A stretch of 64,000 nucleotides of DNA from Phymorhynchus buccinoides (Eukaryota > Mollusca > Gastropoda > Neogastropoda > Raphitomidae), in contig CM065693.1 in assembly GCA_017654935.2 (NCBI GenBank), forward strand, positions 20,245,591 through 20,309,590, written 5' to 3'. Below the pieces are notes generated by a model. That model ran no database searches. It had not been told where the DNA came from and was given only the letters and a program-made list of their open reading frames with translations. This document shows positions 1 to 45,640 of the stretch, piece after piece. A program made the position numbers and the translations under genes. How positions within the stretch are numbered: position 1 is the stretch's first letter; every line of letters begins with the position of its first letter.

Positions 1-181
1 TTCTTCAGTATTCATGGGGTCCCCCCTGGATAAGCGGCTAAAATTACTTTGTACAGTACTATTTAAATTTAATTCAAAGGGCGGACTTGTAAATATCCAA
101 ACTCCATGGGTAACCCTTACTTTGGGTACTTCAATGTTAACGTTTCTTAAATCCGTCTTTTGAAAGGGAGAGAAAGATATA

Positions 182-631
182 CAGTGGAACCTCCCTTATA
201 AGACTTCCCATTATAAGACTCCCTCCTGTATAAGACCTTCTCTGAGACGTTGCCCTTCTTTGTAAGTATTAAAATTACTTCCCTTATAAGACCCCTCCCT
301 TGTAAGACCTCCTATTATAAGACTCCCTCCCACATAAGACCTGCTTCTCTGAGACATTGCCCTTTGTATTAAAATTACCTCCCTTATCAGACCCCTCCCT
401 TATAAGGCCTCATTCGTCAAAAACACATTTGTGTTCATACACATTACGTTAAAAAAATCGGGACTTTCCTGGTGTTGCACTGCCTTCGGGCATTGCCCCC
501 AGGATTGTCCCCACCATCTTTATCTCTATAAATGTCCCATATGTGTCTGTTCCAGACTGGAGGACGTTAAATGAATTTTCAAGGCCTCATTTTGGATGAT
601 TTTTGAAGGTCTTATAAGGGAGGTTCCATTG
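182..631. mobile_element. Tigger/pogo-type MITE (family T), carrying an inner insert
   Basis: The left end is CAGTGGAACCTCCCTTATAA and the right end its inverted complement (ending TCCATTG), with TA on both sides (180-181 and 632-633). TA target duplication and CAGTGGAACCTC-like ends are typical of pogo/Tigger elements. Inside, the TTATAAGAC unit repeats several times, and 455-575 is a piece of SINE family S3. No transposase is present. Confidence 0.8.
455..575 (+). mobile_element. SINE family S3 fragment inside MITE T
   Basis: The sequence matches 5535-5655 and, inverted, 32000-32130: CGGGACTTTCCTGGTG, GGGCATTGCC, then a Tyr-like TGTCCCATATGTGTCTGTTC and GGAGGACGT. It lacks the 5' head. Confidence 0.6.
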
Positions 632-749
632 TATTACTTTTTCTTCTTTTATTTTCACCCCGAGGGAAATGTCTGGCTACGCCTTGAAAATTGTACAAGT
701 TAATCCTTTTTACTTTTTTGTTGTTGTTGCTTATTTCTAAATCTATGGG

Positions 750-890
750 ATTACCAAGCACTGAGTCCCCTGAAGTCGGAGTTTGGCCGCCCATGTGGCG
801 GGGCCCTTTAAAAGCATCCATACACGTAATCTTCCCACCCAAGGCCATGCGAAATGTTCACATTGCACTGGGTGTCACCACCAAGCACTG
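750..890 (+). repeat. dispersed repeat, second copy at 58600-58745
   Basis: Shared blocks include GAAGTCGGAGTTTGGC, GCCCA.TGG and CACGTAAT. The origin is unknown. A 78-residue open frame over it is not conserved in the other copy. Confidence 0.5.
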
Positions 891-979
891 AAGTAGGTTT
901 GTTTTCATTTCATTGAAGTAATCATATAGTAAAAAGCCAAGTGTCCGTGTGTGTGTGTGTCTGTGTGTCTGAAACACAA

Positions 980-1390
980 AACGGGCCTTATAACTCCGCC
1001 GTTTTTTGACCGAATCGCTTCAAATTTGCTGTGAGCCCTAACGGGGCGATGGCAACGGCAACCGGGGCGGCCGTGTCATTTGCGCGGTTTCGCAAATGCG
1101 CGAAACGTGTATCCGCCGTACTCTCGGCGCCCGTATCTCCGGCATTTCTGGACCGGTTCAGAAACGTGCGCGCTATACGCCGCTTCACCTTTTCACGAAT
1201 AACTCCGCCGTTTCTTAACCGAATCGCCTCAAATTTGCTGTCAGGCTTGCTATGGTCCGGGCGAAGCCTGGCAGCAAATTGGAAGAGAATCGGGAGAGCG
1301 CGTCACTCTCAGAGCAGCGCCAACGGGAAACGGGGTCTTATAACTCCGCCGTTTCTTAACCGAATCGCTTCAAATTTGCTGTACTCAGCA
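980..1390 (+). repeat. GC-rich segment with three copies of a ~44-bp motif
   Basis: Blocks starting TAACTCCGCCGTT and ending CAAATTTGCTGT occur near 991, 1199 and 1340, separated by ~140-210 bp of GC-rich, otherwise unique DNA. The composition is very unlike the AT-rich flanks, which suggests part of a larger unidentified mobile element. Confidence 0.5.
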
Positions 1391-1400
1391 TTACCAGTAC

Positions 1401-2070
1401 TTAGCGTTATCGTTACAAGGCATTACCAGTACGGTGCATTGCCAGTACTAGGCGTTGCGCTAGTTCTATTTATTTGTAAACCCGTTAGATTACCTAGTTA
1501 GTAGATTTGTGTTCATTTCATTGTACTTTCTTCAGACGATTTTGGAATCGGTAATCCTTTCACAAAGAACAGGTTTCTTTTGTTCAGGGAAATATAAGCA
1601 GGGGGAAAGGGCAAGGTAAAAGATGACATTAATTTTGGATTTGTTGAAAAGTGCAGACCGGGAGTAATGGGAAGAGCTTGACCATAGATATAGAATCAGA
1701 AGACTGGAACTATAGATTTAGAACAACTACACGACAAGTGTAAAGTGACGTTATTTTATTCACAAGAGACAAAGCAAAACTACTGGATATTTCGGCGAAT
1801 GCGCCTTTATCAACACAGACAAACAATTAAACAGCAAATAGCAAAGGGAGCAAAAAGCAGGCAACAAAAGGAGCAAAAAAACAACAAGATCAAAATAAAA
1901 AAACAATACTTCCCCTCTACAGTCCAATGCGTAAATGATGATCAGTAGACTAAGAATCCATTATTTTGTTGTGGTGGCTTGAAAATGAACTGGATAGAGA
2001 TGTGTTGAGAAATGATTAAGTGGGCAGAATAGAAAATGGCCTGGGTGCAGCTGTGATTGGGAGGGCAGTG
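1401..2070. other. no recognisable feature
   Basis: AT-rich non-coding DNA. Nothing was recognised beyond short A-rich stretches. Confidence 0.5.
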
Positions 2071-3256
2071 TGTATGGGGAGCCGTTTGCGCAAAACCCTA
2101 GATAAGAGATATCAACAGTTTCAAAACACTAGCTAAGAGATATCAACAGTTTCAAAACCCTAGATAAGAGATATCAACAGTTTCAAAACACTAGCTAAGA
2201 GATATCAACAGTTTCAAAACCCTAGATAAGAGATATCAACAGTTTCAAACCCTCACTAAGAGATATCAACAGTTTAAAACACTGACTAAGAGATATCAAC
2301 AGTTTCAAACACTAACTAAGACTAAGAGATATCAACAGTTTCAAACCCTCACTAAGAGATATCAACAGTTTAAAACACTGACTAAGAGTAAGAGATATCA
2401 ACAGTTTCAAACACCTGCTAAGAGATATCAACAGTTTCAAAAACCTAGATAAGAGATATCAACAGTTTCAAACCCTCAGATAAGAGATATCAACAGTAAG
2501 AGATATCAACAGTTTCAAAACACTGACTAAGAGATATCAACAGTTTAAAAAGCTAAGAGATATCAACAGTTTCAAACACTGACTAAGAGATATCAACAGT
2601 TTCAAAAACACTAACCTAAGAGATATCAACAGTTTCAAACCCTAGCTAAGAGATATCAACAGTTTCAAACCCTCACTAAGAGATATCAACAGTTTAAGTG
2701 ACTAAGAGATATCAACAGTTTCTACCGTGAAGCGGTACACATTTGAAACGAGATAACCTACAGAAAATACAAAAAGATCTTGTTACCGTTGTTACCTGTT
2801 GTTACCGTTCGATCGCTGGAAAGCAACTCTGCAGAAGAGGTGGGTGAGGTCACAGACCCACGTATCACGCTAGTAGCAGTAGGCCTACACTATCTTTACA
2901 GCTTTAGGTCAGGTCAGGCTTTTAGGGCATCTAGGCCTCACGGCCTCTTGATGTGCCCTTTTGATGTTCTTTAAATTTTGTTTTGTTTTCAAGATTGGCA
3001 TTGGCATGATACTAACTCAGTACAGCAGAATTAACAATCGGAAAATTTTATAACCCTTGATATATCTTATTTAGAGTTTTAAAACTGTCGATATCTCTTA
3101 TTTAGTGTTTTGAAACAGTTGATATCTCTTATCTATGGTTTTGAAACTGTTGATATCTCTTATCTATAGTTTTGAAACTGTTGATATCTCTTATCTAGGG
3201 TTTTAAAACTGTTGATATCTCTTATCTAGGGTAATGTGCAAACGGCTCCCCATACA
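2071..3256. mobile_element. foldback element with inverted minisatellite arms
   Basis: The ends are perfect 19-bp inverted repeats (TGTATGGGGAGCCGTTTGC). Inside the left end is an array of about 21 units of ~31 bp (core AAGAGATATCAACAGTTT) to 2725. Inside the right end (3050-3235) are about six units of the same sequence in inverse orientation. The ~320-bp centre has no recognised coding capacity. GTG flanks both ends, a possible 3-bp target duplication. The architecture recalls Drosophila FB-type foldback elements. Confidence 0.75.
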
Positions 3257-3267
3257 GTGTGTGTGAA

Positions 3268-3308
<41 letters not shown>

Positions 3309-3415
3309 TTGAGTGTGAGAGAGAGAGAGTGTGTGTGTGTGTGTGTGTGTGACTGTGTATGTATGTGATCTGTGTGGGTATGGGTGTGTTACTGTGCGTG
3401 TCTGTGTGTGTAGTG
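3268..3415. repeat. (GA)n and (GT)n microsatellites
   Basis: Interrupted GA then GT dinucleotide repeats directly beside the foldback element. Open frames across them are artefacts. Confidence 0.9.
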
Positions 3416-3734
3416 GAAGTCTATACCAAAGCATCTTAGCCAAAGGGAGAGAATTACAGGAAAGAGAGTACATAGAGTTTTCCAGGGAGGTAAATAACAG
3501 TTCTGGCGTTGGAGTTTTATTGAAAGGCTGAAGCTAGCAGGAGATTTATAGACGCCCTTTCTATTTCTCCTGCTTTTCCTCCTGTCCATTTTTCACCACG
3601 CCTGCAAATCACCAGCCCACAATTTTTTTTTCAAAAGTTCATCCCTTCGAGCTGTTAATAACTCTGATTTTCTAATTCGATCTGTCTAATTTAGGACTGA
3701 CTTCTCTGTTAAAGTTCATGCCTTAAAAGAAAAA

Positions 3735-3735
<1 letters not shown>

Positions 3736-3766
<31 letters not shown>
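3736..3766. repeat. poly-G tract
   Basis: A run of about 31 G, which may be collapsed or extended in the assembly. Confidence 0.8.
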
Positions 3767-3767
<1 letters not shown>

Positions 3768-3858
3768 GACAAGGTTATGTAGCAATTTTGTGGAGAGGGA
3801 GGGGGGTACTTCATTCTTCGTGTCTTTAACATTTGACATGGGTTGCTTTTTATATTAT

Positions 3859-4072
3859 TTAAAGACACACTGACACACCAGGGTTAAGTCCCTTATTTTT
3901 TTCTGGGTAGCTGTGACCCACATACAAATGCCCCAACTTCAAATTGAGGCTGTTCTTTAAAATGATGTTTGGGGGCATTTGTATGGGAGTCAAACCAAGA
4001 TTTCTTACCAGCTATCAAGAGGGAAAACACGTGAAACCCGTGATTTTGACACGTGATCTGGTGGGTCTTTAA
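3859..4072. mobile_element. TTAA MITE, family P4
   Basis: Flanked by TTAA on both sides with imperfect termini (AGACACACTGACACACC / GGTGGGTCTTTAA). Related copies lie at 26018-26254, 51418-51547 and 55197-55497. The TTAA target suggests piggyBac- or Kolobok-type mobilisation. Confidence 0.7.
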
Positions 4073-4454
4073 GACTGTCTGTGCATTATAGATGAGGTGA
4101 GATTGTGTCTTTTGTAAGAGGGCAGACATGAGAATGGCGTCACACAGGAACCACTAGAGCCTGAAAACGCTAGACCAAGCAACTGCGCTGCAGCATTTTC
4201 GGCTCCAGTGACCTTAACCTTTGACCAATGACCTTCATGACACTAAGCACATGTATGTCAACCAATAGAGTAATGACAACTTGGTGTAACTTTTAAGATA
4301 GCATCCCTGAATTCATGCTAACGCTGCCAACGTTTTGCAATAAGTTAGCTGCATTAACACCACCCCCACCACCTCAAGAACTGATAATCCCGCTAGCCTT
4401 ACCATCTTATAAAAAAAACCCAATACATTTCTTAGCAAAGGCACAAAAAGATAT

Positions 4455-4545
4455 TGTGTAGCACACCAATCCCCATTAATAATAAATAAATGAAACTTAT
4501 ATAGCGCTGTTCGATGGCATGCCATCCTCACAGCGCTTTATACAG
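4455..4545 (-). mobile_element. retroposon 3' end with AGCGCTATATAA motif
   Basis: Read on the minus strand, an AAAGCGCTGTGAGG block is followed by AGCGCTATATAAG and an ATTTATT-rich tail. The block at 24889-24955 has the same layout. This is a LINE-like 3' terminus, not a promoter. Confidence 0.5.
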
Positions 4546-5032
4546 ATTTTTTAAAAACTATTACACCGACTCATGCATACCCCCCACCCCCACATAGGGA
4601 GGAACCCCTCTCACACAGAGCAGTACAAACAAACCTGACGCAGAAACTAAAGCAAGCACTTCCCTGCCCTTTCCACACCTCCCTCACCCATTACTGACAT
4701 AAAAACCAAAAAAATGTAGTCATCAGCCTGTGGTAGTTTCTTTGTTCTCTGTTCTTCAGAAAGACCAGGAAAGGCTTGGCTTCTGTTGATGCTACTGTAT
4801 TAGTACTATTATTGTTGTTGTCAGGCATGATGTGACAAGGAGCCAGGGAAAGAAGCTACAGTGTAGGAGGAGTTGGGTGGTGGGGGTGGTGGAGAGGATC
4901 GTGAGAAAGAGAAAGGCGGGGAAAAGAAAGGAGAGGGTGTGGGTGAGGTGGAAGGCGCTCAGTGATATAATGGAGGCACGTCTGTGAGGATGGGACCAGA
5001 GACCTGAGACCAATACAGAGTCTGTGTTAGCC

Positions 5033-5418
5033 GTCACAATGCCCCTGGTCACCCAGTCAACAAAGGACTCTTTTTGTCACCTAACCACTGGTAACAATAC
5101 TGTATGGGTGTTTTTTTCGAGTTGCAGGACTATGTGATAATTATGAGTTAGAAGGCTTTAAAAAAACAACATACAGTATTTTTCTGAGAGACAGAGATTG
5201 ATGGAGAGAGGGAGACCGGTATTAGAGAGAGAGAGAGAGAGAGAGAGAGGAGGGGGAGTGAAAAAAAAGGAGACTGATACTGGAGAGAGAGAGAGAGAGA
5301 GACAGAGATTGATGGATGGAGGAGACCAATATGAGAGACAGACAGACAGTCTTTGGACTGGTTAACTTAAGTGACAAAAAGAGTCCTTTGTTGACTGGGT
5401 GACCAGCGACATTGTGAC
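5033..5418. repeat. inverted repeat (55-60 bp arms) around GA-rich DNA
   Basis: 5033-5087 and 5359-5418 are near-perfect inverted copies (GTCACAATG..CTGGTCACCCAGTC). The spacer contains AGAGATTGATGGAGAGAG-type sequence that reappears at 10083-10265. It is probably a small inverted-repeat element. Confidence 0.6.
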
Positions 5419-5469
5419 GGAGTGCATCTTTTGCAACGCCCCACATTGGGTGGTAGTTTTTTTGCATTA

Positions 5470-5690
5470 CTGCTGGTACCATAGCCGATGAGGTTTAACC
5501 GAGGCATGGTTACTGCTACACTTATCTGTATTGTTACAAATTCGGGACTTTACTGGTGTTGCACTGCATCTGGGCATTGCCTCCAGTATCTTTCCCGCCA
5601 TCTTTGTATTTACAAATGTCCCATATGTGTCTGTTCCCGACCGAGAGGACGTAAAGCACCATTTTTCATTCATTTGCAACACCCCTCCTG
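5470..5690 (+). mobile_element. SINE family S3
   Basis: Head TAGCCGATGAGGTTTAACCG, which fits the pol III A-box pattern loosely. The body is shared with 31989-32209 and the tail is GAGGACGTAAAGCACCATTT then ATTCATT. No B-box was recognised. Confidence 0.65.
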
Positions 5691-6021
5691 TTCCCCTTTT
5701 TTTCATTTCTATGTATCTTGCTTCGTCTAAAAAAATTTGTATTTGCATTCTACAAAATATATCTTTTTAATGAAAGTTTAGGAAAATCTGCAGAGAGAGA
5801 GAGAGAGGGGGGGGGGGGGGGGGGTTTAAAAGGGGTAGTTGAAAAGTATGGGGGTGGAGATTTAATGTGGCACATTGCGCCTACAGATAGACCTAAAAGT
5901 ATGAAGTACTTTACACACTTTCGATAGCCTGTGAACTGGTACGTACTATTAGTAGAAAGTAAGTATACTCTTTATGAGTATCTCTAGCAATCTGTTATTT
6001 CTGTCTGATACTAGAGGTTAC

Positions 6022-6430
<409 letters not shown>

Positions 6431-6868
6431 CTTCTTCTCCATCCCTTTCTTTCCCCCTTCCCACCTAGCTTGTTATTCCCAAGAGAAGCCTGTACCAGCC
6501 CCAAGGGAGAAAGGCATGATCAAAGATTTCTTATTAGCATACTTCACCCCCCCTCTCTCTCTCTCCCCTCCCCCCTCACCTTCGATCTTCAGCCCTCCAA
6601 GCCCCACCATCCATATGTCTTTTTGTCCAGTACGCCCACTCCCCCTTTTTCTCCACCCTCCTTCAACTGCTATTTTAAGGTGGGGGAGATAAGGAGGAGG
6701 ATAGTGATGATGGTATTATTAGTGGAGATAAACTGTGTTGAAAAAGACACTCTGCTGCTTTCGATAGACTTGGAAAAGTGGTCTTGGAAAAGTGGTCCGA
6801 TTGACTTTGTAGAAGTAATAAGTATCTGAGAAAGTATGTGTGTGTGTGAGGGGGGGGTGGGGTGGTAA

Positions 6869-7051
6869 GGCCGGGCTCACATTAGAGGCATAAGTTCCGT
6901 ATGGAAAACCCTAAATAAGTGGAAGATAGAAGGATAAAAGTTTACGCATGTAGGCGAAATTCGGACACATTTTTTCCCTTCTTTGTTTCACTTATTTATG
7001 GATTGTGCACGCGTTTCCGCATGGAATATCCGCTTATGTGTGTACACAGCC
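6869..7051. mobile_element. small MITE with TAA target duplication, family R
   Basis: TAA flanks at 6866-6868 and 7052-7054. The ends are GGCCGGGCTCACATTAGA and TATGTGTGTACACAGCC. An inverted copy is at 45641-45826, also flanked by TAA. The 3-bp TWA-type target suggests PIF/Harbinger mobilisation. Confidence 0.75.
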
Positions 7052-7587
7052 TAACAGGGAGACAGAGAGAGGACAGATGAAATAAAGAGAAACAGAATCA
7101 TTATACTCCTTTGACCGTAGTCGGGCAAAGGACAGAGACTCGGAGAGAGAGAGAGAAACTGAGAGACATAGAGTGTAGACAGGTAGAGGGTCTTTGGGAG
7201 AGAGAGAGAGAGAAGAGAAACACAGTGACAGAAAAAAAAATGAAGAGAGGGTTCAGGGGTGAGGGGAGGTGCCGATTTATTTATGAATAAAAAAGATAGC
7301 TTGGAGGCGTAACTAGAAGAAATGAAGGGGGAAGCAAAGTGGGGTAGAAAAAGGTTGAACAAAGCAAGAATTTTGAAGGGAGCAGATTGAATTTCCTCAG
7401 CACTCAGTTTTTAGCCCCTGGTTTTCAGGTCTCCTGGTTGAAGACTGAGAGCTTCGTGGGGCTAATGTTTGTTCACCTGTTTACTCTGTTTTGTTGTTTG
7501 AACACGTTTCTGTGGACACCTTTTGTCTTCCTTTTTGTTGTGAGTTTCTTATCAAGAGAGAGAAGGAAGGAAGTGGAAAGTAAGGGA

Positions 7588-7589
<2 letters not shown>

Positions 7590-7621
<32 letters not shown>

Positions 7622-7800
7622 AAACTTGAAAACTTGAACTTTATTTTTCAAGGATAAAGATTTTAGGCAACGCCTAGTCTTCCAAGAGAGAGAGAGGGGG
7701 GGAAACCCTCTTAGCATCCTTTTGAAGTGAATCTGTTTAAGAGAGCATGTGTGTGCGTGCGTGCGTGCGTGCGTGCGTGCGTGTGTGTGTGTGTGAGTGT
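7590..7800 (-). repeat. GT/GA repeats and minus-strand retroposon 3' end
   Basis: 7620-7690 is the inverse of 28040-28105 (TAGGCGTTGCCTAAAATC then GAAAAATAAAGT). It is flanked by GA and GT/GC arrays. Confidence 0.7.
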
Positions 7801-8019
7801 GAGCATGTGCATGTGTAACAGTGTGAACGCAAACATATAGGCAACCACATTTTCTTCATTTACTAAAAGCAAGCGGATACCATTCACTTGGATGTATATC
7901 ATAGTCATCTTTATACAGTGTGCAATTGCAAACATGGTGACTTGTACTCAGCTTATAGTGACTTCATAGATGCATGTAGTTGTACCACAATCTGATTGTA
8001 ATATACTTTTTGTTATTTG

Positions 8020-8195
<176 letters not shown>

Positions 8196-8369
8196 TAGAG
8201 AGTGAGTGTAATTAAGTGTTTATACATGTATCCATGGGTAAATGTATAAGTGTGTAGGTGTGTATGGGATACATGTATAAGCTGTTTACTTGGAAGAAAG
8301 TAGAAAAAGTAAAGAAGAAAAGTTGTAAGAATAGGACTATTGAGCTATGTTTTTCATTTGTTCCAGTGT

Positions 8370-8526
8370 TGCCTACCTTGAATGTTAAATGGTTGTTCCC
8401 CCCTTGCCATAAGGGCGTTTGTTTGCTAATGGCAATAAACAGATTTGATTTGATTTGATCTCTCTCTCTCTCTCTCTCTCTCTCTACCTCTCCCACTTTC
8501 TCTCTTTTCTCTCTTTCTCTCTCTGT
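8370..8526 (+). mobile_element. retroposon 3' end followed by (CT)n
   Basis: A stem (TTGCCAT..ATGGCAA) is followed by TAAACAG, (ATTTG)n and then CT repeats. This is the hairpin, A-rich signal and simple-repeat layout seen at six or more other places in the window. Confidence 0.6.
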
Positions 8527-8832
8527 CTCTCACATGCATAGGCACACACATACACTCACACACACACACATTCATACCTCCTTCTTTTAATTTTATTCTT
8601 CACCTTCTTCCATCTCTCTTTTCCTATCCAAGAATGTCCTGCTGTCACTTTCAACAATTATCAACATGGAGTGGGTAAAAAGATGGTGCAGAGAAGAAGA
8701 TTCGATTTGAGAGAAGAAGGGACAAAGAGTAAAAATTAAAAAAAGGTAGATGGCGAGCCATATAAACCTGCTCCCAACAGTTGTATTATTCTATGACCAT
8801 ATGCATTATCACTGCCTCCCTCCCCCTTCGGA

Positions 8833-9123
8833 GTGATTTCGTTAAAATAGTTCCCCCACTGTCTGGAAGTTCCATGCTTGTAGCTTCCTCTAATCTGTCA
8901 CTCTCTTTGACTCTGACTTTTCCTTTGCTTACTGTCATCTACTATCTGTCTGTCTTACTGGTCCATTCTCATACCTTTTTTCAAGAAAAATGTAGAAAGA
9001 TTTTCTCCAGCCGAAGACGGACATGCTGGGCCTAACTATTTCTTAGCTAGGCACATAACGGCAACATGGCGCATCTGCGCTCATAATTGACAGGAAACTG
9101 AGCGATTGACGAAGAAGAAGAAG
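8833..9123 (+). mobile_element. SINE family S1, tail type A
   Basis: The body starts TAAAATAGTTCCCCC. Tail A runs from CCAGCCGAAGACGGACATG through GGGCCTAACTATTTCTTAG to (GAA)n. It is truncated at its head and no target duplication was found. Confidence 0.75.
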
Positions 9124-9130
9124 ATGAATA

Positions 9131-9600
9131 AATCTTAGAGAAAAAGGGAGAAAGTAAAAAAAGAATTCAGATGGCAAGCCTTGTGAACATAGTCTCAGAA
9201 GTTAGTGTAAATCTGTAACAACATGCCTTATCATATAAAAGTCGATGTCACCAGCAGTGCCTGGAGTACATGTAAGAACTTTTGCACCAGTTACACTGTC
9301 CCCCTATCCCACAGAAGGTGGAGACTCTTGACCAGAATTAATCAGCTGATCATTGGGCTGATGGGCAGTCAAGAGGACATTCCACTTAGTTGTCTGCTAC
9401 CTCTCTAAGACAGCTAGGTTTGTTTAAAAAAACAAAACAATCTTTTTGTGTGGTGGCCTTTGATATTGTGTATTTAGGTGACCTGACATTACGGGCATCG
9501 CCATCCAAACATTGGGGACAATTCTGGGGACAAGTGTGACTATTATGATCAGTTCACCAGTTTAGGGCAGGCTGTGGTGACTGGGACACATTTTTGTTCG
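9131..9600. other. no recognisable gene
   Basis: 9125-9220 resembles 8695-8800 at low identity (GATGGCAAGCC / GATGGCGAGCC), perhaps an old local duplication around the SINE. Nothing else was recognised. Confidence 0.4.
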
Positions 9601-9607
9601 CATATGT

Positions 9608-9730
9608 GTGTGTGTGCGCACACATGCACACACATGCATGCAATCGCGCATAAACATACTCGCACACACGCAGGCACACACATATATGCACGCTCACATT
9701 CAGAGTAAGAGAGATACACACACACGCAAG
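9608..9730. repeat. degenerate (CA)n tract
   Basis: Imperfect CA/TG repeats with TGCA interruptions. Confidence 0.85.
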
Positions 9731-10029
9731 CCCTCGTTCCAGCCGCACTGTCTCCCATTCTTATATGAAATTGGGAGTTTGAAAAAAAGAACAAGGAAAG
9801 AAAGCTGATGCAGCCCCAAGCTGAAGGCAGATAGGAACAGACAGCCTATTACCTGTGGAGCCTGCATGTCACAATGAATGTCCATGAGTTGTAGGAACTT
9901 TTCTAACCAGGCCCTACATCCCGCTAGAGAGAGACAGGGGGAGGAAGGGAGGGAGAGAAGAGAAGGAGAGTGACAGTGGATTCAGTGATAGATGAAGGGA
10001 AGGAGACAGATATGAGAGGGAGAGGTGGG

Positions 10030-10173
10030 GGGGGGGGGGGGGGCAAGAATGGAGGGAGAAAAGAAGGGGAGAGTGACATTGGAGACAGAGAGACAGAGAT
10101 TGATGGAGAGAGGGAGACCGATATTAGAGAGAGAGAGAGAGAGTGAAGGAGAAAAAAAAGGAGACTGATACTG

Positions 10174-10217
<44 letters not shown>

Positions 10218-10276
10218 CAGAGATAGATGGAGGGAGGAGACCAATATGAGAGAGACAGACAGATAGAGAGAACATA

Positions 10277-10307
<31 letters not shown>

Positions 10308-10310
10308 AAC
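10030..10310. repeat. GA-rich tract, partial copy of 5186-5350
   Basis: Contains poly-G at 10026-10043, then AGAGATTGATGGAGAGAG, GGAGACTGATACTGGAGAG and GGAGACCAATATGAGAGA, in the same order as the spacer of the 5033-5418 inverted repeat. Confidence 0.75.
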
Positions 10311-10329
10311 CTGAGACCGAAAAAGATTT

Positions 10330-11172
<843 letters not shown>

Positions 11173-11215
11173 GTGTGTGTGTGTGCGTGCGTTGCGTCCT
11201 CTACTGTGTGTGTGT

Positions 11216-11302
11216 GAAGGACACTCTGAATCTACATGGAATCTTTTGGAGATGCATGTCTGATTCCGGTTCCAGTTGATTGCCCAGGCATTGAAAACAG
11301 CA

Positions 11303-11375
<73 letters not shown>

Positions 11376-11503
11376 GTGTGTGCGTGCGTGAAGGACACTC
11401 TGAATTACATGGAATCTTTTGGAGATGCATGTCTGATTCCGGTTCCAGTTGATTGCCCAGGCATTGAAAACAGCATGTTTCTCTCTCTCTCTCTCTCTCT
11501 CTC

Positions 11504-11557
<54 letters not shown>

Positions 11558-11660
11558 GTGTGTGTGCGTGAAGGACACTCTGAATTACATGGAATCTTTT
11601 GGAGATGCATGTCTGATTCCGGTTCCAGTTGATTGCCCAGGCATTGAAAACAGCATGTTT

Positions 11661-11700
<40 letters not shown>

Positions 11701-11785
11701 AAGGACACTCTGAATTACATGGAATCTTTTGGAGATGCATGTCTGATTCCGGTTCCAGTTGATTGCCCAGGCATTGAAAACAGCA

Positions 11786-11820
<35 letters not shown>

Positions 11821-11927
11821 GTGTGCGTGCGTGAAGGACACTCTGAATTACATGGAATCTTTTGGAGATGCATGTCTGATTCCGGTTCCAGTTGATTGCC
11901 CAGGCATTGAAAACAGCATGTTTCTCT

Positions 11928-11968
<41 letters not shown>

Positions 11969-12057
11969 GGACACTCTGAATTACATGGAATCTTTTGGAA
12001 ATGCATGTCTGATTCAGGTCCAGTTGATTGCCCAGGCATTGAAAACGACATGTTTCT
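11216..12057 (+). repeat. six-copy minisatellite abutting the PTB exon
   Basis: A ~92-bp core (GAAGGACACTCTGAAT to AACAGCATGTTTCTC) starts at 11216, 11390, 11570, 11700, 11833 and 11966. The copies are separated by CT or GT runs of variable length. The first five are nearly identical. The sixth, nearest the exon, is the most diverged. Each core contains CAGTTGATTGCCCAG, similar to the exon start CAGTTGATAGCGCAG at 12075. Frames across it are not conserved coding. Confidence 0.9.
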
Positions 12058-12071
12058 TTGTGTGTGTGCAG

Positions 12072-44695
<32,624 letters not shown>

Positions 44696-45620
44696 TGACC
44701 GGCCAAATGACCACCATCCACACCACAGGCCCTGCATAGACTCATACCACGCTACAGCAACGTCTGACAGAGAAACAGTCGGTGACAGCTCCTGTAGAGC
44801 TCCTTCGCAGTCGTTGCACAGGGGCTGCAAGAGACACAAAACGAGTTGAATCGTCGTGTGTGTGTGTGTTGGGTCAGAGAAAAGAGACACGATCGTTATT
44901 TTTGCCTGCATTGTTTGGTGTGAAACAATTTCTCATCATGGACGGTGTTTTCTCTCGGGAATTGAGATACCACGATCAGTACATTCAGTGTTGTTGTTGA
45001 TTTGTGGATTACAAGCACGTTTGCCGGATTTTTTTATTTGGGGGGTGGGGTGGAGATATGAGGAATGAGCACATCAGTTATCAAGGTCTTTCCACGGAGA
45101 CTGAAGTGAAAGGGATTCTTTACATAATGAACTGATTCATACTGTGTGTTTCGTGATCGAAATTATTCATATGCCGTGTCATGGGTTGTTGCTTTGTTGT
45201 TTGCTGTTTAGTTGTATTTTGTTTGTTTGTTTTCTGACTATCATAATAATTATACCTTAATTTGGGTGACATTTGCTTTGAACACTGCATTCGTCATTTT
45301 GGTTGTTTTTTTCAATTTCTTCTGGAGAAAGAGAATTACAGGAGCTTTTATTTTTGGGGTTTGTGGCATTTCATGTGAGAATAGGCAATGGTGACTTTAG
45401 AGAAAAAAAACATTAGGTGTTAGTAGGTATACACAATATGGTGTATATAGCATAGGTGAACGCAATTGTAAGGCCATGCGATTTTGTAAAGTATGCACGA
45501 AATATATGTATCATTAGAATCAACTGCAAATTAGATACTTTACCCCAAACTATGATTACACCCATTCTGTGTGCTGCTCTTGCTCTCATGCAAATGTGTA
45601 GTGGTAAATCAATAAATCTG
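44696..45620 (+). other. probable 3'UTR of APBA
   Basis: No further coding sequence follows the stop. The stretch is AT-rich and non-coding. The first good poly(A) signal is AATAAA at 45611-45616, with a second at 45845-45850, just past a small MITE (45641-45826). The true end cannot be fixed without transcripts. Confidence 0.5.
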
Positions 45621-45640
45621 GTTTAGTTGCTCTAGCATAA

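Noticed and set aside
2096..2725. Regular 31-bp repeats resembling a CRISPR array
   Set aside because: Spacers are only a few bases and not unique, the array is inverted on the other side of a foldback element, and the genome is eukaryotic with no cas genes.
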